In this document: piece by piece, positions 50,658 through 58,572 of the stretch
Position numbering within the stretch: the first letter of the stretch is position 1
Layout of the letters: every line of letters begins with the position of its first letter
From: Mycobacterium sp. URHB0044
GTDB taxonomy: Bacteria > Actinomycetota > Actinomycetes > Mycobacteriales > Mycobacteriaceae
Length of the DNA: 64,000 nucleotides
NCBI RefSeq assembly: GCF_000620625.1
Contig: NZ_JIAW01000013.1
Span: 62,001-126,000 of the forward strand
Direction of reading: 5' to 3'
Notes under the pieces: generated by a model
Database searches by the model: none
What the model was told of the DNA's origin: nothing
What the model saw: the letters and a program-made list of their open reading frames with translations, nothing else
Made by a program: the position numbers and the translations under genes

Positions 50658-51140
50658 TCAGCCGACTTCACGCCACTGGGCGAGCTTGTCGGCGAACGTC
50701 ATCGGCAGCGCGCCGCTAGTCGACGGAAGTCGGACGGTCGGCAACGGCGTGTCGACGTGGCGCTCGAACAGCTGATGTGCCGTCAACCCATTGACGAACA
50801 CCCGCTCAATTCCGGGGTGAGCCATGAACAGCGGCCCGAAGTCGTTTACCACCAACGTCTTTCGGTCGATCTTGACGTCCATGCTGCCGACCCGCCTGCA
50901 GCTGTGCACGACGTCCCACAACGCCACCCCGTGACGCGTCACCGACTCGATCCGCTGCTCGTAGGTCGCGTCGGGGTCAAAGCCGAACACAGTGCCCAGC
51001 AGACGCCAGAACTGGTTGCCCCGGTTGGCGTAGTACTGGCCGGAAGCCAGTGACCGCTCGCTCGGGAACGAACCGAGGATCAACACCCGTGCGCCGTCGG
51101 CGACGACGGGTGCCAGTCCTTCACGTAGCGGCTCGGTCAC
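50658..51140 (-). CDS. Mug/UDG-superfamily DNA glycosylase (DNA-deoxyinosine glycosylase type)
   Basis: The start is GTG 51140 (VTEPLREGLAPVVADGARVL), giving 160 residues. Family signatures are ILGSFPSERSLASGQYYANR near residue 21, with NQFWRLLG, and the closing VFVNGLTAHQLFE and LPSTSGALPM. This is the small hypoxanthine/uracil-DNA glycosylase class used in repair of deaminated bases. TATCCT lies six nt before the GTG, so the mRNA is probably leaderless. The longer open frame upstream lies inside the divergent gene and is not used. Confidence 0.85.
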   Translation of the reverse strand: MTEPLREGLAPVVADGARVLILGSFPSERSLASGQYYANRGNQFWRLLGTVFGFDPDATYEQRIESVTRHGVALWDVVHSCRRVGSMDVKIDRKTLVVNDFGPLFMAHPGIERVFVNGLTAHQLFERHVDTPLPTVRLPSTSGALPMTFADKLAQWREVG

Positions 51141-51146
51141 GGTCCG

Positions 51147-51152
51147 AGGATA
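51147..51152 (-). promoter_or_regulatory. -10 box of the Mug-type glycosylase gene (leaderless)
   Basis: On the minus strand TATCCT ends six nt before the GTG at 51140, a strong TANNNT match. It lies in the 32-nt gap to the divergent L7/L12-like gene. Confidence 0.5.
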
Positions 51153-51172
51153 GATGCGCGACACTATCCGGC

Positions 51173-51439
51173 ATGGCACTCTTCGGAAGCTCTGACGACG
51201 ATCTGGCGCGCCGAGTCGAACAACTCGAGCAGCGGGTCGTGGCGCTCGAACGCGCCCTGGCACACGCGGGCATCGAACGGGCCGTGCCGCGGCCCGCCGG
51301 CGAGTTCAGCGACGGGTGGATCAGCGACGAGGTACGCAGCCTCGCCGCCAGCGGCAAGAAGATCGAAGCCATCAAGGTGCTGCGCGAACAGACCGGCCTG
51401 GGCCTCAAGGAGTCCAAGGACGCCGTCGAGCGGCTGTGA
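51173..51439 (+). CDS. Small protein with ribosomal L7/L12 C-terminal-like domain
   Basis: An 88-residue protein. Residues 8-33 form a probable coiled coil (DDDLARRVEQLEQRVVALER). Residues ~55-88 match the factor-binding C-terminal fold of ribosomal protein L7/L12 (GKKIEAIKVLREQTGLGLKE, SKDAVERL). It is not RplL: the N-terminal dimerisation domain and hinge are absent and it is far from rplJ. ATG 51173 is preferred over longer frames that run into the divergent gene. A dimeric protein that touches translation factors is possible but untested. Confidence 0.75.
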   Translation: MALFGSSDDDLARRVEQLEQRVVALERALAHAGIERAVPRPAGEFSDGWISDEVRSLAASGKKIEAIKVLREQTGLGLKESKDAVERL

Positions 51440-51451
51440 ATCCTACGATGC

Positions 51452-51490
51452 GTGCACGCTCGGTCGCGCTCAACGCAACCGAGCGTGCAC
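51452..51490. terminator. 17-bp hairpin between convergent genes
   Basis: GTGCACGCTCGGTCGCG (51452-51468) pairs with 51474-51490 at 16 of 17 positions around a 5-nt loop. It sits between the stop of the L7/L12-like gene (51439) and that of the flavin monooxygenase (51502), so it may terminate both. Confidence 0.65.
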
Positions 51491-51501
51491 ACGTCGCGCC
51501 G

Positions 51502-53325
51502 TTAGCTGAGGTGGTGTACCTCCTGCAGGCCGTACACGGGCGTCGGAATTCCCGCGTGGCGGGCCTTGAGTTGCAGTGCCAGATACAGCGAGTAGTGCCG
51601 TGACTGGTGCAGGTTGCCGCCGTGGAACCAGAGGTTGTCCTGCTGGGTGGGCTTCCACATGTTGCGCTGCTCGCCCTCCCACGGCCCGGGATCCTTGGCG
51701 GTGCCCGAGCCCAGCCCCCAGACCTTGCCGACCTTGTCGGCGACGTCCTGGCCGATGAGGTCGGCCGCCCAGCCGTTCATCGAGCCGTACCCGGTGGCGT
51801 ACACCACGACGTCGGCGGGCAGCACCGTCCCGTCGGCCAGTACCACCGCGTCTTCGGTCAGGTGGTCGACCTGTCCGTGGGCCAGCTTGATGGTGCCGTC
51901 GGCAACCAGGTCGGAGGCGCCGACGTCGATGTAGTAGCCCGACCCGCGGCGCAGGTACTTCATGAACAGCCCGGAGCCGTCGTCGCCCCAGTCCAGGTCG
52001 AATCCGGCGGCGGCCAGGCGGTCGTAGAAGTCCTTGTCCCGCTCGCGGATTGCGTCATAGATGGGGATCTGGAACTCGTGCAAGATGCGGTACGGCAGCG
52101 ACGCGAACGTCAGGTCGGCCTTCTCGGTCGTCATGCCGGCGGCCACCGCCCGCTCCGAGTAGAGGTCGCCGAGACCGAGTTCCATCAACGAGTCGGACTT
52201 CACGATGTGCGTCGAGGACCGCTGCACCATCGTCGTGTCGACGGCGTTCTCCACCAACGCCTTGCAGATGTCGTGCGCGGAGTTGTTGGAGCCGATCACC
52301 ACCGCGCGCTTGCCGACGTAGCGGTCCGGACCCGGGTGGGCGCTGGAGTGGTGCTGGTCACCACGGAACACGTCCTGGCCGGGAAGCGTTGGCACGCTGG
52401 GCTTGCCGGACATCCCGGTCGCCAGCACCAGATGCGCGGGCCGCAGCGTCACCCGTTCGCCGTCCCGGTCCACCTCGACGGTCCACCGCTGCTCGGCGTC
52501 GTCGAAGGACGCCGACAGGCAGGTGGTCTTCGACCAGTACGGCACCTCCATCACCCGCGTGTAGAACTCGAGCCAGTCACCGATCTTGTCCTTGGGCGCG
52601 AACACCGGCCAGTTCGGTGGGAACGGCAGGTACGGCAGGTGGTCGTACCACACCGGGTCGTGCAGGCAGAGCGACTTGTACCGGTTGCGCCACTGGTCGC
52701 CGGGCCGTTCGTGCTTGTCGAGGACGATGGCCGGCACGCCGAGCTGGCGCATCCGCGCACCGAGCGCGATGCCGCCCTGGCCACCGCCGACGATCAGGAC
52801 GAAGGGCTGCTCCGAATAGCCCAGTGACGCCTCTTCGGCGAGCCGCTTCTCGGCCCACGACCGGGTGTCGGGGTCGCTGCCGTGCACGGCGCCTAGGACG
52901 CGCGACGCACCCTTGCGCTCCTCGTGGCCCTTGAGTTCCTGCATCGCGGTCAACAACGTCCACGCCTGATCGTCCTTGAGCCGCAGGTGCCCGGTGCCCC
53001 GCCCCACCGCGGTCTCGAATTCGATGAAGGCGGACACGACGCCGTCGCCGTCGTCGGTTGCGGCCTCGCGGGTCCGGAAGCCGGCGGGGTCGGTGGCGGC
53101 CAGTCGCGCCGTCAGCATGTCGGCGATGCCGTCGCGGCCCTCGACGGTCTTGATGTTCCAGGTGAACGCGACCAGGTCGCGCCAGAAGGAGTCGACGGCG
53201 AACTTGCCGACGACCCGATCGATGTCGCGGGTGGCCAGTGCGAGCTCGAAGTCGGCCAGCCACGCGTCGATGCGGTCCTGGGGAGATCTGGTGGCGGCTG
53301 GAGGGGCATCAACGGTCTGAGTCAT
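51502..53325 (-). CDS. Flavin-containing monooxygenase with N-terminal NTF2-like domain
   Basis: A 607-residue FAD/NADPH monooxygenase. Residues ~15-140 form an NTF2/SnoaL-like domain (RIDAWLADFELALATRDIDR; DSFWRDLVAFTWNI). From ~170 come the FAD loop VLIVGGGQGGIALGARM, the DKHERPGDQWRNRYKSLCLH segment, the NADP loop AVVIGSNNSAHDICKAL and a late YATGYGS. Such enzymes hydroxylate N or S or act as Baeyer-Villiger oxidases on ketones. ATG 53325 is chosen; GTG 53334 in frame is possible. It is divergent from a butanediol dehydrogenase gene with a palindrome in the 94-nt gap. Confidence 0.88.
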   Translation of the reverse strand: MTQTVDAPPAATRSPQDRIDAWLADFELALATRDIDRVVGKFAVDSFWRDLVAFTWNIKTVEGRDGIADMLTARLAATDPAGFRTREAATDDGDGVVSAFIEFETAVGRGTGHLRLKDDQAWTLLTAMQELKGHEERKGASRVLGAVHGSDPDTRSWAEKRLAEEASLGYSEQPFVLIVGGGQGGIALGARMRQLGVPAIVLDKHERPGDQWRNRYKSLCLHDPVWYDHLPYLPFPPNWPVFAPKDKIGDWLEFYTRVMEVPYWSKTTCLSASFDDAEQRWTVEVDRDGERVTLRPAHLVLATGMSGKPSVPTLPGQDVFRGDQHHSSAHPGPDRYVGKRAVVIGSNNSAHDICKALVENAVDTTMVQRSSTHIVKSDSLMELGLGDLYSERAVAAGMTTEKADLTFASLPYRILHEFQIPIYDAIRERDKDFYDRLAAAGFDLDWGDDGSGLFMKYLRRGSGYYIDVGASDLVADGTIKLAHGQVDHLTEDAVVLADGTVLPADVVVYATGYGSMNGWAADLIGQDVADKVGKVWGLGSGTAKDPGPWEGEQRNMWKPTQQDNLWFHGGNLHQSRHYSLYLALQLKARHAGIPTPVYGLQEVHHLS

Positions 53326-53363
53326 GTGAGCCACAACACACCATCTGCCGCACCCTCACAAGG

Positions 53364-53381
53364 GTTGCAACCTGGTGCAAC
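53364..53381. promoter_or_regulatory. Candidate operator in the monooxygenase/dehydrogenase divergent promoter
   Basis: GTTGCA-ACCTGG-TGCAAC is a perfect 6-6-6 inverted repeat near the middle of the gap. Outside it, both flanks carry a second partial symmetry: ATGTGAGC at the monooxygenase start and GCTCACAT just before the dehydrogenase start. The GAF regulator downstream is the obvious candidate binder. Confidence 0.45.
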
Positions 53382-53419
53382 TCTTCCGCTTGTGTGCCAG
53401 CTCACATAGAAACAGCGAC

Positions 53420-54466
53420 ATGAAAGCAGCTGTGTACTACGGACCGAACAAGCTCGAGGTCGCCGACGTGCCCGAACCGCAACCCACCGCGGGCACCGTC
53501 CAGGTGAAGGTGGGGTTCAACGGCATTTGCGGCACTGACCTGCACGAGTACTACGCGGGGCCGATCTTCGTGCCCACCGAGCCGCACCCGCTGACCGGTC
53601 AGCAGATGCCGCTGGTGATGGGACACGAGTTCTCCGGCGTCGTCACCGCCGTAGGCGAGGGGGTCACCGGCTACGCCGAGGGCGATCGGGTGGCGATCGA
53701 GCCGATCTACCGGTGCGGGCACTGCGGCCCCTGCCAGGCGGGCAACTACAACATCTGCGCCCAGATCGGCTTCCACGGACTCATGTCCGACGGCGGCATG
53801 GCCGAGTACACCGTCGTGCCGACCAACATGCTGCACCGGTTGCCCGACAACGTCTCGCTCGAACTCGGCGCGCTGGTCGAACCGATGTCGGTGGCGTATC
53901 ACGCGGCGACGCTCGGTGAGCCCCAACGGGGCGGGACGGCCATGGTGTTCGGCGCAGGCCCCATCGGTATCGGGCTGTGGTTTGCGTTGCGTGGCAAGGG
54001 CGTCGACGACGTCTTCGTCGTCGAGCCGTCGGCCACCCGGCGCGCGGCCATCGAGGCGCTCGGCGCCACCACCCTGGACCCCGGCGGCGTCGACGTCGCC
54101 GCGTTCATCGCCGACCACACCAGGGGCAGCGGTGCCGACGCCGTCTATGACGCGGCCGGCGTGGCGCCTGCGGTGGCGACGGCCCTGGCGTGCGTCGGTG
54201 CGCGTCGGCCCATGGTCAGCGTCGCCATCTACGAGAAGCCGTTGACCACACCGCTGCTCAACCTCGTCATGAACGAATCCCGCATCCAGGGCTCGCTGTG
54301 CTACACGTCGGCCGACTTCGAAGCGGTGATCGGCCTGATGGCCAACGGCGTGTACGACACCACCGGCTGGGTGACGGCGATCGGCATCGACGACGTCGTC
54401 GACGAGGGGTTCGAGGCATTGCACGCGGGCACCAAGATGAAGGTCCTGGTCGACCCGTCCAAATGA
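53420..54466 (+). CDS. Zinc-dependent medium-chain alcohol dehydrogenase, 2,3-butanediol dehydrogenase type
   Basis: Oxidises a secondary alcohol or diol (2,3-butanediol to acetoin in named members) with NAD(P)+. The 348 residues from ATG 53420 show the catalytic-zinc ligands in GICGTDLHEYY and GHEFSGVV. The structural-zinc Cys set is RCGHCGPCQAGNYNIC (four Cys), and the cofactor loop is VFGAGPIGIGLWF. The start MKAAVYYGPNKLEV and length fit the BDH group. The next gene overlaps or follows immediately, so they are co-transcribed. It is divergent from the flavin monooxygenase. Confidence 0.9.
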   Translation: MKAAVYYGPNKLEVADVPEPQPTAGTVQVKVGFNGICGTDLHEYYAGPIFVPTEPHPLTGQQMPLVMGHEFSGVVTAVGEGVTGYAEGDRVAIEPIYRCGHCGPCQAGNYNICAQIGFHGLMSDGGMAEYTVVPTNMLHRLPDNVSLELGALVEPMSVAYHAATLGEPQRGGTAMVFGAGPIGIGLWFALRGKGVDDVFVVEPSATRRAAIEALGATTLDPGGVDVAAFIADHTRGSGADAVYDAAGVAPAVATALACVGARRPMVSVAIYEKPLTTPLLNLVMNESRIQGSLCYTSADFEAVIGLMANGVYDTTGWVTAIGIDDVVDEGFEALHAGTKMKVLVDPSK

Positions 54467-54483
54467 CTGAAAGGCGCAGGGAA

Positions 54484-55281
54484 ATGACAAGATTCATGCA
54501 ACCACCGCTCATCGACAAGGTGGCCTTGGTCACCGGGGCGGGCCGCGGCATCGGCCGCGGTATCGCGCTCGAACTGGCCCGCCAGGGCGCCGACGTGGCG
54601 CTCGTCGACGTCACCGCCGACGGGATCGCCTCGGTAGCCGACGAAGTGGCCGAAATCGGCTCGAAGGCAACCACCTTCGTGGCCGACGTTAGCGACCGTG
54701 CCGCAGTGTTCGCCGCGGTCGACCACGCCGCATCGGCGCTCGGCGGCTTCGACGTCATGGTGAACAACGCAGGCATCGCGCTGGTGGGCCCGATCGATGA
54801 GGTGACCGCGCAGGAGCTGTCCCGGCTGTGGGCCATCAACGTCGACGGCGTGCTGTGGGGAATCCAGGCGGCGGTCGCGAAGTTCAAGGCGCGAGGCACG
54901 CCGGGCAAGATCATAAATGCGTCGTCGATCGCGGGGCACGAGGGGTTCGCGATGCTCGGTCCGTACAGCGCGACCAAGTTCGCGGTTCGGGCGCTGACCC
55001 AGGCCGCGGCCAAGGAGCACGCAGTCGACGGGATCACGGTGAACGCCTACTGCCCGGGCGTGGTGGGCACCGACATGTGGGTGGAGATCGACAAGCGGTT
55101 CGCCGAGCTCACCGGTGCGGCGGTGGGCGAGACGTTCGAGAAGTTCTCCGCCACCATCGCGCTCGGACGCTCCGAGACCCCCGACGACGTCGCGGGCTTC
55201 GTGGCGTACCTGGCCGGTCCCGGAGCCGACTACATGACCGGTCAGGCCGGGCTGATCGACGGCGGCATGGTGTACCGGTGA
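54484..55281 (+). CDS. SDR oxidoreductase, acetoin/diacetyl-reductase-like
   Basis: A 265-residue classical SDR: TGAGRGIGRGIALELARQG, NNAGIAL, NASSIAG, YSATK and a closing GADYMTGQAGLIDGGMVY. It is closest in style to acetoin (diacetyl) reductases. ATG 54484 has a GCGCAGGGA site. An in-frame ATG at 54463 overlaps the dehydrogenase stop (ATGA) and would add seven residues, so coupling is likely either way. With the neighbouring butanediol dehydrogenase it could interconvert diacetyl, acetoin and butanediol or analogous C4 or longer compounds. Confidence 0.87.
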   Translation: MTRFMQPPLIDKVALVTGAGRGIGRGIALELARQGADVALVDVTADGIASVADEVAEIGSKATTFVADVSDRAAVFAAVDHAASALGGFDVMVNNAGIALVGPIDEVTAQELSRLWAINVDGVLWGIQAAVAKFKARGTPGKIINASSIAGHEGFAMLGPYSATKFAVRALTQAAAKEHAVDGITVNAYCPGVVGTDMWVEIDKRFAELTGAAVGETFEKFSATIALGRSETPDDVAGFVAYLAGPGADYMTGQAGLIDGGMVYR

Positions 55282-55338
55282 TGGAGCGACCCGTACCCGG
55301 CGTGACTGATCGTGTGACGTAGCGCACAATCGACATCG

Positions 55339-56625
55339 ATGGCCAACTCATCGGCGATACCAGAGCCTGCCGTCGCGGCCGGTGACGACCCGCGCAGCTA
55401 CGCCATGCTGCTGTCCGAGGTCTACGACGCGACGATGGCGGGCACCCGCGGCCCCGCACGGCCGAGGGACGTCATCGCCGATTCGTGGAACAGATTGTTG
55501 GGCAAGGGCATCGACCCCGATCGGCATTCACCGCCGGACGTCGACACCGGCGGCGTCGACGTCTTGCGGCAGACCTCCGGTTTGTTCGCCGTGCTGGACG
55601 ACGTGTCGCGCGGGCTCGAGTCGGTGATCGAGGGCGGCGACAACATCCTGGTCGTGGCAGACGCGCGAGGCCGGGTGCTGTGGCGGTACGGCTCGTCGCG
55701 GGTGCTGAACAACGCCGACCGGCTCGGCTTCGTGGAAGGTGCCACGTGGAGTGAGAACGCCGTCGGCACCAATGCGATCGGCACCGCCCTGGTGTCGCAC
55801 CGCGCCGTCCAGGTGTTCTCCGCCGAGCACTTCCTGCGCAGCCACCACCCGTGGACGTGCGCGGGCGCGCCGATCCGGGATCCGCGGACCGGCCAGGTGG
55901 TCGGCGTCGTCGACGTCTCCGGTCCCGCAGCCACGGTGCACCCCACGACGATCGCGCTGGTGGACCTGGTCGCCCGGCTGGCGGAATCGCAGCTGCGTGA
56001 GGTGCACGACCGCACGCTCAACCGCCTGCGCATGGTGGCCGCGCCCATCCTCGCGCGCGTCGGCAGACCCGCCCTGGCGGTGGATCAGCACGGCTGGGTG
56101 GCCGCGGTGGATTCGTTGCCACCGCACAATCGGATTCTGTTGCCGGACAACGGTGTTCCTGGCCGCACCTGGATCCCTTCGCTCGGCGCGTGCGACGTCG
56201 AATCCCTGCCGGGCGGCTGGCTGGTGCGCTTGGCCGATGAGGTTGGGGAGGGGCCCGAAGCGTCGCGGATCACCCTCGATCTGCGCGACGGCGCGGCACC
56301 GAGCCTCGAGTTGGTTGGGCAGTTCGGCCGCTGGCGGCGCGACATGTCGCCGCGGCATGCCGAGATCTTGCACGTGCTGGCGACCCACCGGCAGGGCCGC
56401 TCGGCGACCGAGTTGGCCGACGACCTCTACGGCGACCGCTCGCGCGTGGTCACCGTGCGCGCCGAGATGTCGCGGCTGCGCAGGCAGTTCGTCGGATTGG
56501 TGCTTGGCAGGCCCTACCGGTTCCCGGAGTCGGCCGTCGTCGACGTCCGGTATCCCGCCGACATGACCACGTTCCTGGCGTCGTCGACGGCGCCGGCTAT
56601 CCGCGCGGTACGCGGTATACGTTGA
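55339..56625 (+). CDS. GAF-domain transcriptional regulator
   Basis: A 428-residue regulator. Residues ~85-220 form a GAF ligand-binding domain (GLFAVLDDVSRGLESVIEGG; GATWSENAVGTNAIGTALV, the AcoR-type N-T-A-I-G-T signature; HHPWTCAGAPIRDPRTGQVV). No sigma-54 AAA+ domain follows. A short C-terminal winged helix is seen instead (MSPRHAEILHVLATHRQGRS; VVTVRAEMSRLRRQFVG). It lies 57 nt after the SDR, in the same direction, and likely controls this alcohol/ketone cluster. A second cyclase gene starts four nt after its stop. Confidence 0.85.
   Translation: MANSSAIPEPAVAAGDDPRSYAMLLSEVYDATMAGTRGPARPRDVIADSWNRLLGKGIDPDRHSPPDVDTGGVDVLRQTSGLFAVLDDVSRGLESVIEGGDNILVVADARGRVLWRYGSSRVLNNADRLGFVEGATWSENAVGTNAIGTALVSHRAVQVFSAEHFLRSHHPWTCAGAPIRDPRTGQVVGVVDVSGPAATVHPTTIALVDLVARLAESQLREVHDRTLNRLRMVAAPILARVGRPALAVDQHGWVAAVDSLPPHNRILLPDNGVPGRTWIPSLGACDVESLPGGWLVRLADEVGEGPEASRITLDLRDGAAPSLELVGQFGRWRRDMSPRHAEILHVLATHRQGRSATELADDLYGDRSRVVTVRAEMSRLRRQFVGLVLGRPYRFPESAVVDVRYPADMTTFLASSTAPAIRAVRGIR
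56618..56623 (+). promoter_or_regulatory. -10 box of the second cyclase gene (leaderless)
   Basis: TACGTT ends six nt before the GTG at 56630 and is followed by GAC, exactly as before the paralogue at 45795. It lies over the last codons of the GAF regulator gene, giving the cyclase its own start in addition to any read-through. Confidence 0.55.
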
Positions 56626-56629
56626 CCCG

Positions 56630-57748
56630 GTGCCCGAACACGTAGACGTCGAAGCGTCCGGTCTGCTCGACGGACTGGATGGCGACGCGCGCGAGGAACG
56701 CGTCGAGCTGATCGAGTGGCTGCTCGCGCAGGATTTCACCGTCGAGCAGATCCGGGATTCGTTCTCTCCCATACTGCTTGCGCCGCGGCGCATCCTCGGT
56801 GACGACGGGACCCTGGTGTCTGCCCGCGAGATCAGCGAGAAGACGGGCATCGACATCGAGCTGCTGCAGCGGCTGCAGACGGCCACCGGGCTGCCGAGGG
56901 TGGAGGATCCCGACGAGGCCGTCCTCCTGCGCGTGGACGGGGACGCGTTCGCCTATGCCAAGAAGTTCCTCGAACTCGGGATCAGTGCCGATCAGATCGT
57001 GCTCGTCATCCAGGTGCTCGCAGAAGGCCTGACCCGCGCCGCCGACGTCATGCGGTACGCCGGGTTGGCGGCCATTCTGGAGCCCACTGCCAGCGAACTC
57101 GACACGGCGAAGGCCGTCGAGGCGCTGATTCGGGACGTGGCACCGCTGCTCGGCCCGCTGATCCAGGACATGCTGCGCCTGCAGCTATTGCACGTGATGG
57201 ATACCGAGGCGGTCACCACCACGGAACGCGCCGAGGGACTGCACCTGCCCGGTGCGCGTCTGGTGACGATCGGGTTCGCCGATCTGGTCGGGTTCACCCG
57301 GCTCGGCGAGGCGGTGCCGCCGGAGGATCTGGAGCAGCTCGCGCAGCGACTGGTGAACATGGCGCGTGAGGTCGCCGTCCCGCCCGTGCGCTACATCAAG
57401 AGCATCGGCGACGAGGTGATGCTGGTCAGCGCCGATCCCGTGGCGATGCTCGACGCGATGCTCGACCTGGTCGACGCCACCGAGACCGACGACGACTTCC
57501 CCCGCGTGCGGGTGGGCGTGGCGACCGGCATGGCGGTCAGCCGCGCCGGTGATTGGTTCGGCAGTCCCGTCAACCTCGCGAGCCGGATCACCGGAACCGC
57601 ACGGCCCGGCACGATCCTCGTCTCGGAGCCGACGCGGGACGCAACCGCGGACGTGGACCGGTTCGCCTGGTCGTTCGCCGGCGCCCGGCGTCTGAAGGGC
57701 ATCAGGGACGACGTGAAGGTGTTCCGGGCGCGGCGGGAGTCTCACTGA
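56630..57748 (+). CDS. Class III adenylyl cyclase, second Rv1264-like paralogue
   Basis: A 372-residue paralogue of the cyclase at 45795, colinear from end to end: autoinhibitory-type N-domain (LLDGLDGDAREERVELIEWL; DDGTLVSAREISEKTGIDIE) and class III catalytic domain. Metal Asp in GFADLVGFTR near 217, Lys and Asp in YIKSIGDEVM near 256, and Asp, Asn, Arg in GDWFGSPVNLASR near 306-318 are all present, so it should be active. By eye it looks at least as close to Rv1264 as the other copy. It starts four nt after the GAF regulator and has its own leaderless-type promoter. A long hairpin follows. Confidence 0.9.
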   Translation: MPEHVDVEASGLLDGLDGDAREERVELIEWLLAQDFTVEQIRDSFSPILLAPRRILGDDGTLVSAREISEKTGIDIELLQRLQTATGLPRVEDPDEAVLLRVDGDAFAYAKKFLELGISADQIVLVIQVLAEGLTRAADVMRYAGLAAILEPTASELDTAKAVEALIRDVAPLLGPLIQDMLRLQLLHVMDTEAVTTTERAEGLHLPGARLVTIGFADLVGFTRLGEAVPPEDLEQLAQRLVNMAREVAVPPVRYIKSIGDEVMLVSADPVAMLDAMLDLVDATETDDDFPRVRVGVATGMAVSRAGDWFGSPVNLASRITGTARPGTILVSEPTRDATADVDRFAWSFAGARRLKGIRDDVKVFRARRESH

Positions 57749-57758
57749 CTCCTAGCTG

Positions 57759-57816
57759 TCGACACTGCTGTGAGATCGCGAAAACTCGCGAAAACGCGAT
57801 CTCACCGCAGTCTCGA
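57759..57816. terminator. Long hairpin after the second cyclase (dispersed repeat copy B)
   Basis: Arms of 22 nt (57759-57780 and 57795-57816) are complementary at 20 of 22 positions around a 14-nt A-rich loop. The right arm reads, reversed, TCGAGACTGCGGTGAGATCG, close to the arm of the hairpin at 32395-32456. It stands 11 nt after the cyclase stop. Confidence 0.65.
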
Positions 57817-57936
57817 GCGGTTGGGCGGTGCGGGGGCGGCCGTCAGCCAGTCGGCTTCTAGGCTGGTGTCGAGCGAGCGTGACGTTGGGGCCTCTCGGGT
57901 CTGCGGCGAAACGCCCGCGCGACGATCGGAGAGTGC

Positions 57937-58557
57937 ATGGCAAGCAAGAGAACTGAGGGCCGCATCGCGGCTTTCCTTGCCGCGCGGCCGTTTACGCGAG
58001 CGGAAGTGTTCACGGATCCGGGTCCGGTGCCCAGTATGCCGGGTGTCCAAGGCTGGTGGTTTCGCTCGATACCCGGAAACATCGACATCTCGGGCTGCCA
58101 GGAGCGCGACGGGCTGACGCTGCTCTACGTCGGGATCAGCCCGACGGCGCCGCCCAAGAGCGGCAAGCCTCCGAGCACCCAGGATCTGCGCAAGCGCATC
58201 CGCTATCACTTCGGCGGCGGCAAGGCGGACGCCGAGGGTTCGACGCTCCGCAAGACGCTCGGCGTGCTGCTTGGCGACGAGCTCGGCTTCAAACTGCGCC
58301 GCATCGGCGCCGGCGACCGACGCACGTTCGCCGGGGGTGAGGCCGTGCTCAACCAGTGGATGGCCGAGAACGCCCTGGTGTCGTGGCTGGTCCACCCCGA
58401 GCCGTGGTTGATCGAGGACGAACTGATCGCCGCTCTCGACCTCCCGCTCAACGTGCAGACCAGCAACAAGCACAACGCGTTCTACCCCGAGTTGACGCGG
58501 CTGCGTCGCGAAGCCGCGGTTGGCGCGAACAAGCTGCGCATCCTCAAGGAGTGGTGA
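57937..58557 (+). CDS. GIY-YIG-like nuclease-fold protein
   Basis: A 206-residue protein with a GIY-YIG-like segment at residues ~58-100 (GLTLLYVGISPTAPPKSGKP, then LRKRIRYHFGG), where the Gly-Ile-Tyr and Tyr-Ile-Gly elements are reduced to LLYVGIS and Arg is kept. The C-terminal part (PEPWLIEDELIAALDLPLNV; NKHNAFYPELTRLR) has the Glu/Asn pattern seen in related GIY-YIG homing-type or repair nucleases. GGAGAG precedes the ATG. It stands alone between the cyclase hairpin and the AIM24 gene. DNA cleavage is inferred from fold only. Confidence 0.7.
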   Translation: MASKRTEGRIAAFLAARPFTRAEVFTDPGPVPSMPGVQGWWFRSIPGNIDISGCQERDGLTLLYVGISPTAPPKSGKPPSTQDLRKRIRYHFGGGKADAEGSTLRKTLGVLLGDELGFKLRRIGAGDRRTFAGGEAVLNQWMAENALVSWLVHPEPWLIEDELIAALDLPLNVQTSNKHNAFYPELTRLRREAAVGANKLRILKEW

Positions 58558-58572
58558 ACCCCGGACTCGCCG

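Noticed and set aside
57937..58557. Homing endonuclease or mobile intron from the GIY-YIG domain
   Set aside because: No intron, intein or interrupted host gene is present, and the gene has its own ribosome site and ordinary composition.
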